Assembly: GCA_964627755.1 (NCBI GenBank)
Contig: CAZVIH010000004.1
Span: 53,409-117,408 of the forward strand
Direction of reading: 5' to 3'
From: B10-G9 sp964627755
GTDB lineage: Bacteria > Chloroflexota > Anaerolineae > Anaerolineales > UBA11858
Length of the DNA: 64,000 nt
Positions 57,355-64,000 of this stretch are shown here, one piece after another. Each line of letters starts with the position of its first letter. The first letter of the stretch is position 1. The notes under the pieces are model-generated. The model was given only the letters and a program-made list of their open reading frames with translations, was not told the DNA's origin and ran no database searches. Position numbers and translations under genes: made by a program.

Positions 57355-57879
57355 TTAATCTCTCAGCGAAGAGTGGGGCACGATATTCTGATCATTACCA
57401 AGCTCTAAAAACCGGTCCTTTAAAGCCTTTTCTACGTAATCTGGGACCATGGAACTGACATCTCCATCCAGGGCAGCAATCTCCCGAACCGTGGATCCGC
57501 TCAGAAAGCTGTGGTCCTTATTTGTGATCAGTGCTACTACTTCAATATCGGGAGAGAGGCTGTGATTGGCCAGGGCCATTCGGAACTCATATTCAAAATC
57601 TGAAAAGACCCGCAGCCCGCGCACGATCACCTGGGCATCGATCTTATGGCAGAAATCAACTGTTAGTCCGCTGTATCCCATGGTTTTAACGTTGGAGATT
57701 GATTTGAGGGCAAGTTTTGCTAATTCTATTCTCTTTTCTGGAGGGAAGAGCAGTTTTTTTAACGGTTGATCATATACTGCCACGATAACTTCATCAAATA
57801 AGCGAGAAGCGCGTAGGGCAATATCAATATGTCCATTATGTATGGGATCAAAAGTGCCGGGGAAAACTGCTCTTATCAT
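57355..57879 (-). CDS. coaD: Phosphopantetheine adenylyltransferase
   Basis: 174 residues, hexameric CoaD. Nucleotide motif PGTFDPIHNGHIDIA (HxGH) at the start, the R-x-x-D region LRVFSDFEYEFRMALANHSL, and the C-terminal SFLSGSTVREIAALDGDVSSMVP with the ISSTxxR-like segment. Catalyses the rate-limiting transfer of AMP to 4'-phosphopantetheine in CoA synthesis. AGGAG before the ATG; 30 bases downstream of recG. Confidence 0.96.
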   Translation of the reverse strand: MIRAVFPGTFDPIHNGHIDIALRASRLFDEVIVAVYDQPLKKLLFPPEKRIELAKLALKSISNVKTMGYSGLTVDFCHKIDAQVIVRGLRVFSDFEYEFRMALANHSLSPDIEVVALITNKDHSFLSGSTVREIAALDGDVSSMVPDYVEKALKDRFLELGNDQNIVPHSSLRD

Positions 57880-57909
57880 CAGTGGCTCCTGAACATATTT
57901 GCTTGTTGG

Positions 57910-60408
57910 TTAACTGATATCTCCAGTATTCTTTTGGGTCCAAAATTCTTTGACCGCTTTTGCCAGTTGGTGATGATTTTCCTGGCTTAAATCCGGATCC
58001 TGATTGAATAATGCTACGACCTCATTTCGGGCTTTTTCTACCAGACCGAGGTCAGTAATGCTGGCCAGTTTTAACTCAGTATATCCGGATTGACGGGTTC
58101 CCAAAAACTGTCCGGGCCCGCGAATTTCCAGGTCTTTCTCCGCCAGGACAAAACCATCATTGGTTTCGATCATGGCTTGCAGCCGCTGGTTTTCTATTTC
58201 TTCCATTGTGCCGGGGACTAGGATGCAGTAGGATTTCTGGTCGCTGCGTCCCACTCGTCCCCGGAATTGATGTAACTGTGCCAGGCCGAAACGATGAGCG
58301 CCCTCCACCAGCATTACGGTGGCATCCGGAATATCCAGGCCTACTTCCACAACTGAAGTGGATACCAGGATCTGGATATCTTTATCCCTGAAACGGATCA
58401 TTACTTCTTCTTTTTCAGCTGGGTTTAATTGACCGTGCAGCAGTCCCAGTCTGTAGGAAGGAAAAACTTCTTCTTGCAGGCGGTTGAATTCATCCACCGC
58501 AGATTTTTCATCGATTTTTTCGCTTTCTTCCACCAGAGGGTATACAATAAATGCCTGGTTTCCTTTATCAACCTGTCCGCGTACAAGGCCAAAGGCTCGC
58601 TCGATCTCGCTGGGATTCAGCAAATGGGTCTCTACTGGAATGCGCCCAGGGGGCATTTCATCGATCACCGATAATTCCAGGTCGCCATATATTGTCAGAG
58701 CCAGGGAGCGGGGAATCGGAGTCGCTGTCATTACCAACAAGTGGGGATTATTCCCTTTCTGCCGCAATGTGCCCCTCTGTTCTACGCCAAAGCGGTGCTG
58801 TTCATCAACAATAGCCAGCTGCAAGTTCTGAAACTTGACTGGATCCTGCAGCAGGGCATGGGTGCCTATGATCAGTTTGATCTCTCCTTCAGCAAGTTGT
58901 TTGCGAAGGACCGCTTTTTCATTTTCCGGGGTAGAGCCGATCAGTAAAGCAATCTGGTTTTCAGTTAAATCTTTTGATTCTCCTGCCAGCAGCTTCTTTA
59001 GACTTTGAAAATGTTGTTCTGCCAAAATGCTGGTGGGCGCCAGGAATGCAACCTGCGCTCCACCGCGGATGACAATCAAAGCTGCCAGTGCGGCGATCAC
59101 TGTTTTTCCAGAGCCAACATCACCCTGAAGCAATCGGTTCATTGGTGTTCCGGAACTCAAATCGGCTCGGACCTGGTCGAGTGCTTTTTTCTGAGCAGCT
59201 GTCAGCTGGAAGGGCAGACCTTCAAGCCGGGGCAGCAGCCAATCCTCAGGGCTTTCAAATGCTGTTCCAGATCGGCTTTCCCACTGTTTCTTTTGATTCA
59301 ATACGCCCATCTGCATCAGGAATAGTTCTTCAAAAGCTAAACGCTGCTTGGCTTTCTGAAGTGATTGATCGGTATCTGGGAAATGGATCTCCCGGATAGC
59401 ATCCGATAAATCACTGAGAGAGTGATTAGTGCGGATATCCTCTGGAAGGGGATCTGGCATGTGAGGGGAGTATTCTTCAACGATATTGTGAATCACACCC
59501 CGGAGCCATTTCTGAGTGATGTCCTTGGTGAGAGGATAAACGGGTACGATCCGGTTGGTGTGGAGCTGTTTTTCGCTTAATGGCTCCCACTCCGGACTAT
59601 TCATGACCAGGCGACCGAGGTATTGTTCAACAAGACCGCTTAATACGACTTGTTTGGCTTTACTGAGCTGGGTTTCGATCCAGGGTTGATTAAACCAGGT
59701 GGCGCGGATTGCACCGCTTTTATCGGATATAAGCGCTTCAACGATCTTCATTTTGCCACTGCGTACCGCCCTGGAAGAAACCTTCTCCACCGAGCCGATA
59801 ATTGTGACAAACTCACCATACCAAAGACTGCCAATAGATTTTAATTTCGAGTAGTCGTCATGCCGCCGTGGAAAGGTGTAGAGCAGGTCATTGATGGAAT
59901 GGACACCCATTCTTTCAAGAGCTTGCTGTTTCTTTTCACCTATGCCCTTGATAGTTGTGATAGGAGCCTGGAAATCCAGGTCAAGGATCGGTTTTGGAGA
60001 TTCTTTTTTAGGTGCAGGAATCTGGGGAGCCGTTTCAGGTTCTACCGCTTCAGGAACTGCAGCTGGCTCAGCTGTTTGGGGTTGGGCAGGTTCTGTTTCG
60101 GGCAGAGCCGGAGGCTGTTCGGTTTCTGGTAGTTGTTCCTGTGTTTCACCTTCCACCCCTGTTTCTTTAGTAACGCGCTGCCATACGCCCTTTAATACCA
60201 CTTCGCGGGAATCCTCACTTAGATGGTGATAATCCCGCAAGCGGCTGATCACTGCCTGGATGATCTGTTCTGGTAATTGATCTTCTCTGGCTTCCAATTC
60301 CCAGGTGGACAGAATGTTTGAAAGTCCACCCATAACCGCCTTGTTATCATACCCCCGTTCAGCTTCTAAACGGAAGAATTTTCGTAGTTTTTGTATTGAT
60401 GGTTTCAT
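57910..60408 (-). CDS. recG: ATP-dependent DNA helicase RecG
   Basis: 832 residues, longer than the usual 690-780. An N-terminal ~145-residue extension contains a helical part (FRLEAERGYDNKAVMGGLSN) and a Pro/Glu/Ala linker (PEAVEPETAPQIPAPKK). The wedge/OB domain starts near 150 (LDFQAPITTIKGIGEKKQQA). Helicase core: GDVGSGKTVIAALAAL (Walker A), AIVDEQHRFGVEQR (DEQH), TATPIPRSLALTIYG, GRVGRSDQKSYCIL. C-terminal RecG wedge-regression segment present. Unwinds stalled forks and branched DNA. Five bases after fakB. Confidence 0.96.
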   Translation of the reverse strand: MKPSIQKLRKFFRLEAERGYDNKAVMGGLSNILSTWELEAREDQLPEQIIQAVISRLRDYHHLSEDSREVVLKGVWQRVTKETGVEGETQEQLPETEQPPALPETEPAQPQTAEPAAVPEAVEPETAPQIPAPKKESPKPILDLDFQAPITTIKGIGEKKQQALERMGVHSINDLLYTFPRRHDDYSKLKSIGSLWYGEFVTIIGSVEKVSSRAVRSGKMKIVEALISDKSGAIRATWFNQPWIETQLSKAKQVVLSGLVEQYLGRLVMNSPEWEPLSEKQLHTNRIVPVYPLTKDITQKWLRGVIHNIVEEYSPHMPDPLPEDIRTNHSLSDLSDAIREIHFPDTDQSLQKAKQRLAFEELFLMQMGVLNQKKQWESRSGTAFESPEDWLLPRLEGLPFQLTAAQKKALDQVRADLSSGTPMNRLLQGDVGSGKTVIAALAALIVIRGGAQVAFLAPTSILAEQHFQSLKKLLAGESKDLTENQIALLIGSTPENEKAVLRKQLAEGEIKLIIGTHALLQDPVKFQNLQLAIVDEQHRFGVEQRGTLRQKGNNPHLLVMTATPIPRSLALTIYGDLELSVIDEMPPGRIPVETHLLNPSEIERAFGLVRGQVDKGNQAFIVYPLVEESEKIDEKSAVDEFNRLQEEVFPSYRLGLLHGQLNPAEKEEVMIRFRDKDIQILVSTSVVEVGLDIPDATVMLVEGAHRFGLAQLHQFRGRVGRSDQKSYCILVPGTMEEIENQRLQAMIETNDGFVLAEKDLEIRGPGQFLGTRQSGYTELKLASITDLGLVEKARNEVVALFNQDPDLSQENHHQLAKAVKEFWTQKNTGDIS

Positions 60409-60413
60409 TAGGA

Positions 60414-61244
60414 TTATTTTACCACTGCTGCAAAACCTATCCCATTGGGACCGACATGTGTGCCAATGATTGTGGTGACATTTACTAGTAAGGGTTCAGG
60501 AATTTCCGGAGGGGAGAACTCTTTAATGAACCTCTTACCGGTTTCTAAAGCATTGGTATGTAGCACAGCTAGGTATTCCAGTGTGCCCAATTCCCGGATG
60601 GAATCCCCCAGGAACTGGATCCCTTTGGATCTGGCCCGGGCCAAGCCCCGGTTAAGGACCAGGCCGGTTTTCAGCTCAACGATTGGTTTGACGTTTAATA
60701 TTGATCCCAGGCGAGCTTTGGCCCAGGAGACTCTCCCGCTGCGGTGGATGTACTCGAAAGTATCCAGCAAAGCAAAAACGTAAACCCGATCCTTAATGGA
60801 TTGAATTGCATCCAGGATCTCGTTTGGAGGTTTTTTTTGCTGAACCATTTTAGCAGCGTGGATCGCTTGAAAACCCAGACCAAGACTGAGCTGCTCGCTA
60901 TCAACAACTTTTATGACCTGTTTGAATTCCTGAGACGCCAGCCTGGCAGCATTATATATTCCACTGAGTGTACTTGCTGCATGGATAGAGATGATATTGG
61001 TGTATCCACTATCGAAAATCTCCCCATAGAGACGCTGGAATCTGCCTGAAGACGGAGCAGCTGTGGTTGGTAATTTTTTAAGGGTTGGCAGTCGGGTATA
61101 AAAATCATTCCTGGAGAGATCAAATCCATCAAGATAGGTTTTATCTTCCAGGGTCAGATCAACCGGGATTTGAAAGATACCTAATTCTTCCCGTAAACTA
61201 GCAGGGATATCGGAAGTGCTGTCAGTAACTATGGCCGTGGACAA
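60414..61244 (-). CDS. fakB: DegV-family fatty-acid-binding protein (FakB-type)
   Basis: 276 residues. N-terminal IVTDSTSDIPASL, then TTAAPSSGRFQRLY and HAASTLSGIYNAA (phosphate/carboxylate-binding Ser/Thr loop), and C-terminal HVGPNGIGFAAV identify DegV/FakB, which presents a fatty acid to FakA. Start is TTG, with CAGGAG about nine bases upstream. It follows fakA directly on the same strand (84-base gap with no other gene), and together they would phosphorylate exogenous fatty acids to acyl phosphate. Confidence 0.94.
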   Translation of the reverse strand: MSTAIVTDSTSDIPASLREELGIFQIPVDLTLEDKTYLDGFDLSRNDFYTRLPTLKKLPTTAAPSSGRFQRLYGEIFDSGYTNIISIHAASTLSGIYNAARLASQEFKQVIKVVDSEQLSLGLGFQAIHAAKMVQQKKPPNEILDAIQSIKDRVYVFALLDTFEYIHRSGRVSWAKARLGSILNVKPIVELKTGLVLNRGLARARSKGIQFLGDSIRELGTLEYLAVLHTNALETGKRFIKEFSPPEIPEPLLVNVTTIIGTHVGPNGIGFAAVVK

Positions 61245-61327
61245 AGGTCTTTCTCCTGGTTATGAAAACGGCGGAGCTTACGAATAAGTCCGCCGGTGAG
61301 CGATAAAAAAAAGATCTGTTTATCTTT

Positions 61328-62989
61328 CTATTCGATCGAGAATATGAACTGGTAATGGGGCTGCCCACCAAACTGCAGTTCAACTTCCTGATCAGGATAT
61401 TTCTCCTGGATGAATTCTGCCATTTTTTCGGCATCTTCCTGGGAGATATTTTCACCGTAGAACATGGTGATCAATTCCAGATCTTCAGCCTTGGCGGTTT
61501 TCAGGAAGGTCAGGCAACCTTTTTTCAGATTTTTGTTGGAGCCAACCAGTTTGCCATTATGAAGTGAAATGATCTCCCCTTCCTTAACGGATATACCGTC
61601 GATTTCCACATCCCTGACGGCCGTGGTGATCTCTCCACTTTCTACCTCTTTGAGGGCTGAATTCATATCTTTGGCCACATCAGCCAATTCCTGCCCGGGG
61701 ATCAAACGCAGCATGGCAGCCAAACCCTGGGGGACCGTTAGCGAGGGGATCACTTCAACATGTTTTACGGAGACTTCAGCAGCGGTTTTTGCAGCCAGTA
61801 AGATATTTTTATTATTGGGGAGGATGATGATCTTATCGGTAGGGAGGTCTTCAAACGCCGCCAATATTTCCTGGGTGCTGGGATTCATGGTCTGTCCACC
61901 CTCAACGATTGCTGCCGCACCGAGGCTGGCAAATATCCGTGAAAATCCCGGTCCGGGAGAGATAGTGACCAGTGCAACATCATCGGGTCCTACCTTGGCC
62001 AGCTTGAGAGGTTCTTCTCGCCGACCCCCAGCCGGGGAATCTACCTGGATCATCAGGTTCTCTATATGAACTTTTGAGATCGTGCCAAGGGTCATGGTGT
62101 AATCAATGGGTTCGTAGCGTTTATCCGTTGGCACATGGATATGCATTCGGTAGATACCGTCCCCTTCGCCTACCTGGATGGAGGTACCGATCTTTTCCAG
62201 ATCTTCGTAATAACTTTCCAGCACTAAAGGTTGGTCAGGTTGAAAATCAACAATAACCTCATAATCTTGTCCGGGTTCTGCGTTGTTGAGTGCTTCCTGC
62301 TGGCCAATCACTGATAAGGGTTGGACGTAGACAGGTTCGATGTCAAGAGGTTCACCCTCAATGAATCGCACCATACCTTCGAAGATGTGCATCAACCCTT
62401 TACCACCGGCATCAACCACCCCAGCCTCTTTGAGTACATCCAGGAGTTCAGGGGTATGATCCACTGAAACCTGGGCCGCATCAGTTACGATCCTGATGAT
62501 CTCGTAAGGGTCTTCTGTATCTTTTAGGCATTTTTCTGCTGCGATTGCCATATCTTTGCAAACTGTCAGGATTGTTCCTTCCACGGGCCGAACCACGCCT
62601 TTATAGGCGGTATCCCGGGCCTGTTTTAAACCTTCAACAAGGCATTTGCCATTCAGGATTTCACATTTGTCAATACCTTTTGAAAAACCCCGCCAAATCT
62701 GTGACAGGATCACTCCCGAGTTACCCCGGGCCCCCATCAATGCACCATGAGCAAGTTTTTCCGCCAATAACCCCACTCCTTTTCCGGATGAATTGGAAAT
62801 CTCATCATAGGCTGCCTGAAGCGTCAGCACCATATTTGTACCGGTATCACCGTCCGGGACAGGAAAGACGTTTAATGCGTTAATGGATTCCTGGTTGGTT
62901 CGCAGCCACGTTAAACCAGCATTCATTAATGCTTTATATTGAACGCCATCAATTGGCGGGTTGTTTTTATTGGTTTGTTCTTCGCTCAT
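61328..62989 (-). CDS. fakA: Fatty acid kinase catalytic subunit FakA (DAK2 domain)
   Basis: 553 residues. N-terminal DhaL/DAK2 domain: NALNVFPVPDGDTGTNMVLTL (ATP/Mg site), GARGNSGVILSQIWRGFSKG, and DAGGKGLMHIFEGMV. C-terminal FakA/YloV domain: IILPNNKNILLAAKTAA and LKKGCLTFLKTAKAE. Works with FakB (next gene). No sign of truncation. AGGAGTGCAGTGGC before the ATG. Forty-one bases after asp23. Confidence 0.95.
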   Translation of the reverse strand: MSEEQTNKNNPPIDGVQYKALMNAGLTWLRTNQESINALNVFPVPDGDTGTNMVLTLQAAYDEISNSSGKGVGLLAEKLAHGALMGARGNSGVILSQIWRGFSKGIDKCEILNGKCLVEGLKQARDTAYKGVVRPVEGTILTVCKDMAIAAEKCLKDTEDPYEIIRIVTDAAQVSVDHTPELLDVLKEAGVVDAGGKGLMHIFEGMVRFIEGEPLDIEPVYVQPLSVIGQQEALNNAEPGQDYEVIVDFQPDQPLVLESYYEDLEKIGTSIQVGEGDGIYRMHIHVPTDKRYEPIDYTMTLGTISKVHIENLMIQVDSPAGGRREEPLKLAKVGPDDVALVTISPGPGFSRIFASLGAAAIVEGGQTMNPSTQEILAAFEDLPTDKIIILPNNKNILLAAKTAAEVSVKHVEVIPSLTVPQGLAAMLRLIPGQELADVAKDMNSALKEVESGEITTAVRDVEIDGISVKEGEIISLHNGKLVGSNKNLKKGCLTFLKTAKAEDLELITMFYGENISQEDAEKMAEFIQEKYPDQEVELQFGGQPHYQFIFSIE

Positions 62990-63030
62990 GCCACTGCACT
63001 CCTAAAGGGATCGTTCCTGCATTCCGCGTC

Positions 63031-63387
63031 TTATTCGCCGTTGCTGATGCGCAGGCCTTGAACATGGATATTAATTTCATTCACAGGAATTCCCAAGGAC
63101 CTTTCAACCTGGTAGCGCACAGTATTTGCTACACTGGCAGCAACAGATTTTATCCGGGTTCCATATTCGATGATGATGAAAATATCAATATTGATCTCTT
63201 GGTTTTTATATTCAACATCGATGCCGTGGGTGGGATCCTTGACCAGGGCGTGGGCTAGTTCATCAGCGATGTTCTTTGATGCCAGACCAACAACGCCGTA
63301 AGATCGTTGAACTGCCTGAAAGGCAATGGTTGCGATGGCTTGTTTAGATATTTGGATGTCGCCCTTAGGTGTATTCTCTTTTTTCAT
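63031..63387 (-). CDS. Asp23/Gls24 envelope stress family protein
   Basis: 118 residues from ATG at 63385-63387, which is preceded by GGTGAT at short spacing; an ATG four codons earlier is less favoured. Family signature: GDIQISKQAIATIAFQAVQRSYGVVGLA (start), then TRIKSVAASVANTVRYQVERSLGIPVNEINIHVQGLRI. First gene of the asp23-fakA-fakB operon; the Asp23-FakA pairing is common in Firmicutes and Chloroflexota. Confidence 0.93.
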   Translation of the reverse strand: MKKENTPKGDIQISKQAIATIAFQAVQRSYGVVGLASKNIADELAHALVKDPTHGIDVEYKNQEINIDIFIIIEYGTRIKSVAASVANTVRYQVERSLGIPVNEINIHVQGLRISNGE

Positions 63388-63476
63388 TGAAATCACCATT
63401 CTCTTGATTGATATTTACAGGATAACTCACAGATGCCAAATTTTAACATATATTGAGGGGAAAGGTAGGTATCCTC

Positions 63477-63505
63477 TTGTGGAATGGTCTGTAGTATGGT
63501 AAGAT
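63477..63505 (+). promoter_or_regulatory. Promoter before rpmB
   Basis: -35 TTGTGG (63477-63482), 17-base spacer, -10 TAAGAT (63500-63505), giving a leader of ~95 bases before rpmB. A second TTGACA at about 63514 lacks a good -10. Confidence 0.6.
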
Positions 63506-63606
63506 TGGCGGGCTTGACAATTTGAAAGATCATCGATTTTGAAGGTTTTTTTTCTAATTTGTTGAGTGATCAGTTCAATAATAATCAATGAATGAGGGTA
63601 CAAGCA

Positions 63607-63786
63607 ATGGCGAAATGTGAAAATTGTGGAAAAACAACAGCGTTTGGGCAAAGCCGCCCCTGGTCGAAAAAGACCACAAAACGAAAATTTAAACCAAATC
63701 TGCAGCAAGTCACTGTGTTCGAGGATGGGAAAAAAGTCCGTAAAACTCTTTGCACACGCTGCATTCGCACATTAACGAAAGTATAA
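63607..63786 (+). CDS. rpmB: Ribosomal protein L28 (bL28)
   Basis: 59 residues from ATG at 63607 (MAKCENCGKTTAFGQSRPWS). Zinc-binding form: two CxxC pairs, CENCG at the start and CTRCIR near the end. Contains KKTTKRKFKPNLQQV. A longer frame to 63592 starts at an ATG whose GAGGGT forms the ribosome site of the true start. Divergent from the asp23 operon. Confidence 0.95.
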   Translation: MAKCENCGKTTAFGQSRPWSKKTTKRKFKPNLQQVTVFEDGKKVRKTLCTRCIRTLTKV

Positions 63787-63916
63787 ACCAATATATGTAA
63801 CACTAAAGTTCATATTTCGTTGTGAAGGAACTTGAGTAATAAAAAGAACCCGGAGCCAGATTGAAGTGCACCCAATAGACAAGACACAAAAAGAAAGCCC
63901 CTGAAGAGATCACATA

Positions 63917-63955
63917 GACAGGCACCTGATTTGATAGGGTGTCTGTCTTGTTTTC
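63917..63955 (+). terminator. Intrinsic terminator after rpmB
   Basis: GACAGGCACC (63917-63926) pairs with GGTGTCTGTC (63938-63947), one G-T pair, followed by TTGTTTTC. The 130 bases between the rpmB stop and the stem contain no gene; an alternate partner AGACAAGACAC lies near 63877. Confidence 0.75.
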
Positions 63956-64000
63956 AATTGTATCCTCTCGTAATTGTAAAAGTGGATATATTGATCAACA

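Overview
The window looks like a chromosomal stretch from an Anaerolineae-type bacterium (phylum Chloroflexota). This assignment is inference. It rests on a moderate G+C content, a large share of non-ATG starts with strong GGAGG-type ribosome sites, a long serine/threonine kinase with TPR repeats, L28 and L34 forms typical of deep-branching bacteria, an rpmH-rnpA-yidD-yidC-jag cluster followed by parA-parB, and many two- and three-domain fusions. No 16S rRNA gene is present to settle it.

Layout. Positions 1-9,000 are accessory-like: a SET-domain protein cut by the window edge, a four-helix-bundle gene lying between inverted G-rich repeats, and a four-gene minus-strand operon. That operon encodes a membrane Ser/Thr kinase with TPRs, an Hsp70-FHA fusion, a HerA-like ATPase with serine-rich tracts, and a small cysteine-motif protein. 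Positions 9,000-9,830 are non-coding and repeat-rich, with a tandem array of period about 114-115 bp. From 9,870 to 18,300 there are a lipoprotein, transporters, enzymes and membrane proteins of general function. From 18,300 to 24,750 lies a conserved chromosome-maintenance and membrane-insertion block on the minus strand (rpmH, rnpA, yidD, a beta-propeller lipoprotein, yidC, jag, a PfkB kinase, parA, parB). No dnaA gene or DnaA-box cluster is seen next to rpmH.

From 24,880 to 34,960 are a DUF364-like protein, trmO, two proteases, a 1050-residue permease-UspA-DUF389 fusion, a HAD phosphatase divergent from mutL, and efp with a cysteine-rich partner. From 35,200 to 40,630 the plus strand carries a response regulator, a DUF192 protein, a LysM-M23 endopeptidase, two unrecognised proteins, tRNA-Arg(TCT) and a phosphoesterase. 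From 40,680 to 47,580 (minus) are two PEP/pyruvate-binding proteins, glutamate dehydrogenase and ferritin. From 47,900 to 54,410 (plus) are lon, a PHP-AlbA_2 fusion, a MogA/MoaB protein and a second S41 protease. The last block (54,590-63,790) holds an acyl-CoA dehydrogenase and an SDR, then a minus-strand operon asp23-fakA-fakB(degV)-recG-coaD-coiled-coil protein, and divergent rpmB.

Regulatory structure is unusually readable. Several -35/-10 pairs have near-ideal spacing. Three genes (pfkB-like, HAD phosphatase, mutL) have TATAAT exactly six bases before the start codon, which points to leaderless mRNAs. Three convergent gene pairs share one palindromic terminator family. The ferritin promoter has a perfect inverted repeat between -35 and -10. 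The best candidate for an undescribed system is the kinase / Hsp70-FHA / HerA-like ATPase / cysteine-motif operon at 1,274-8,969.
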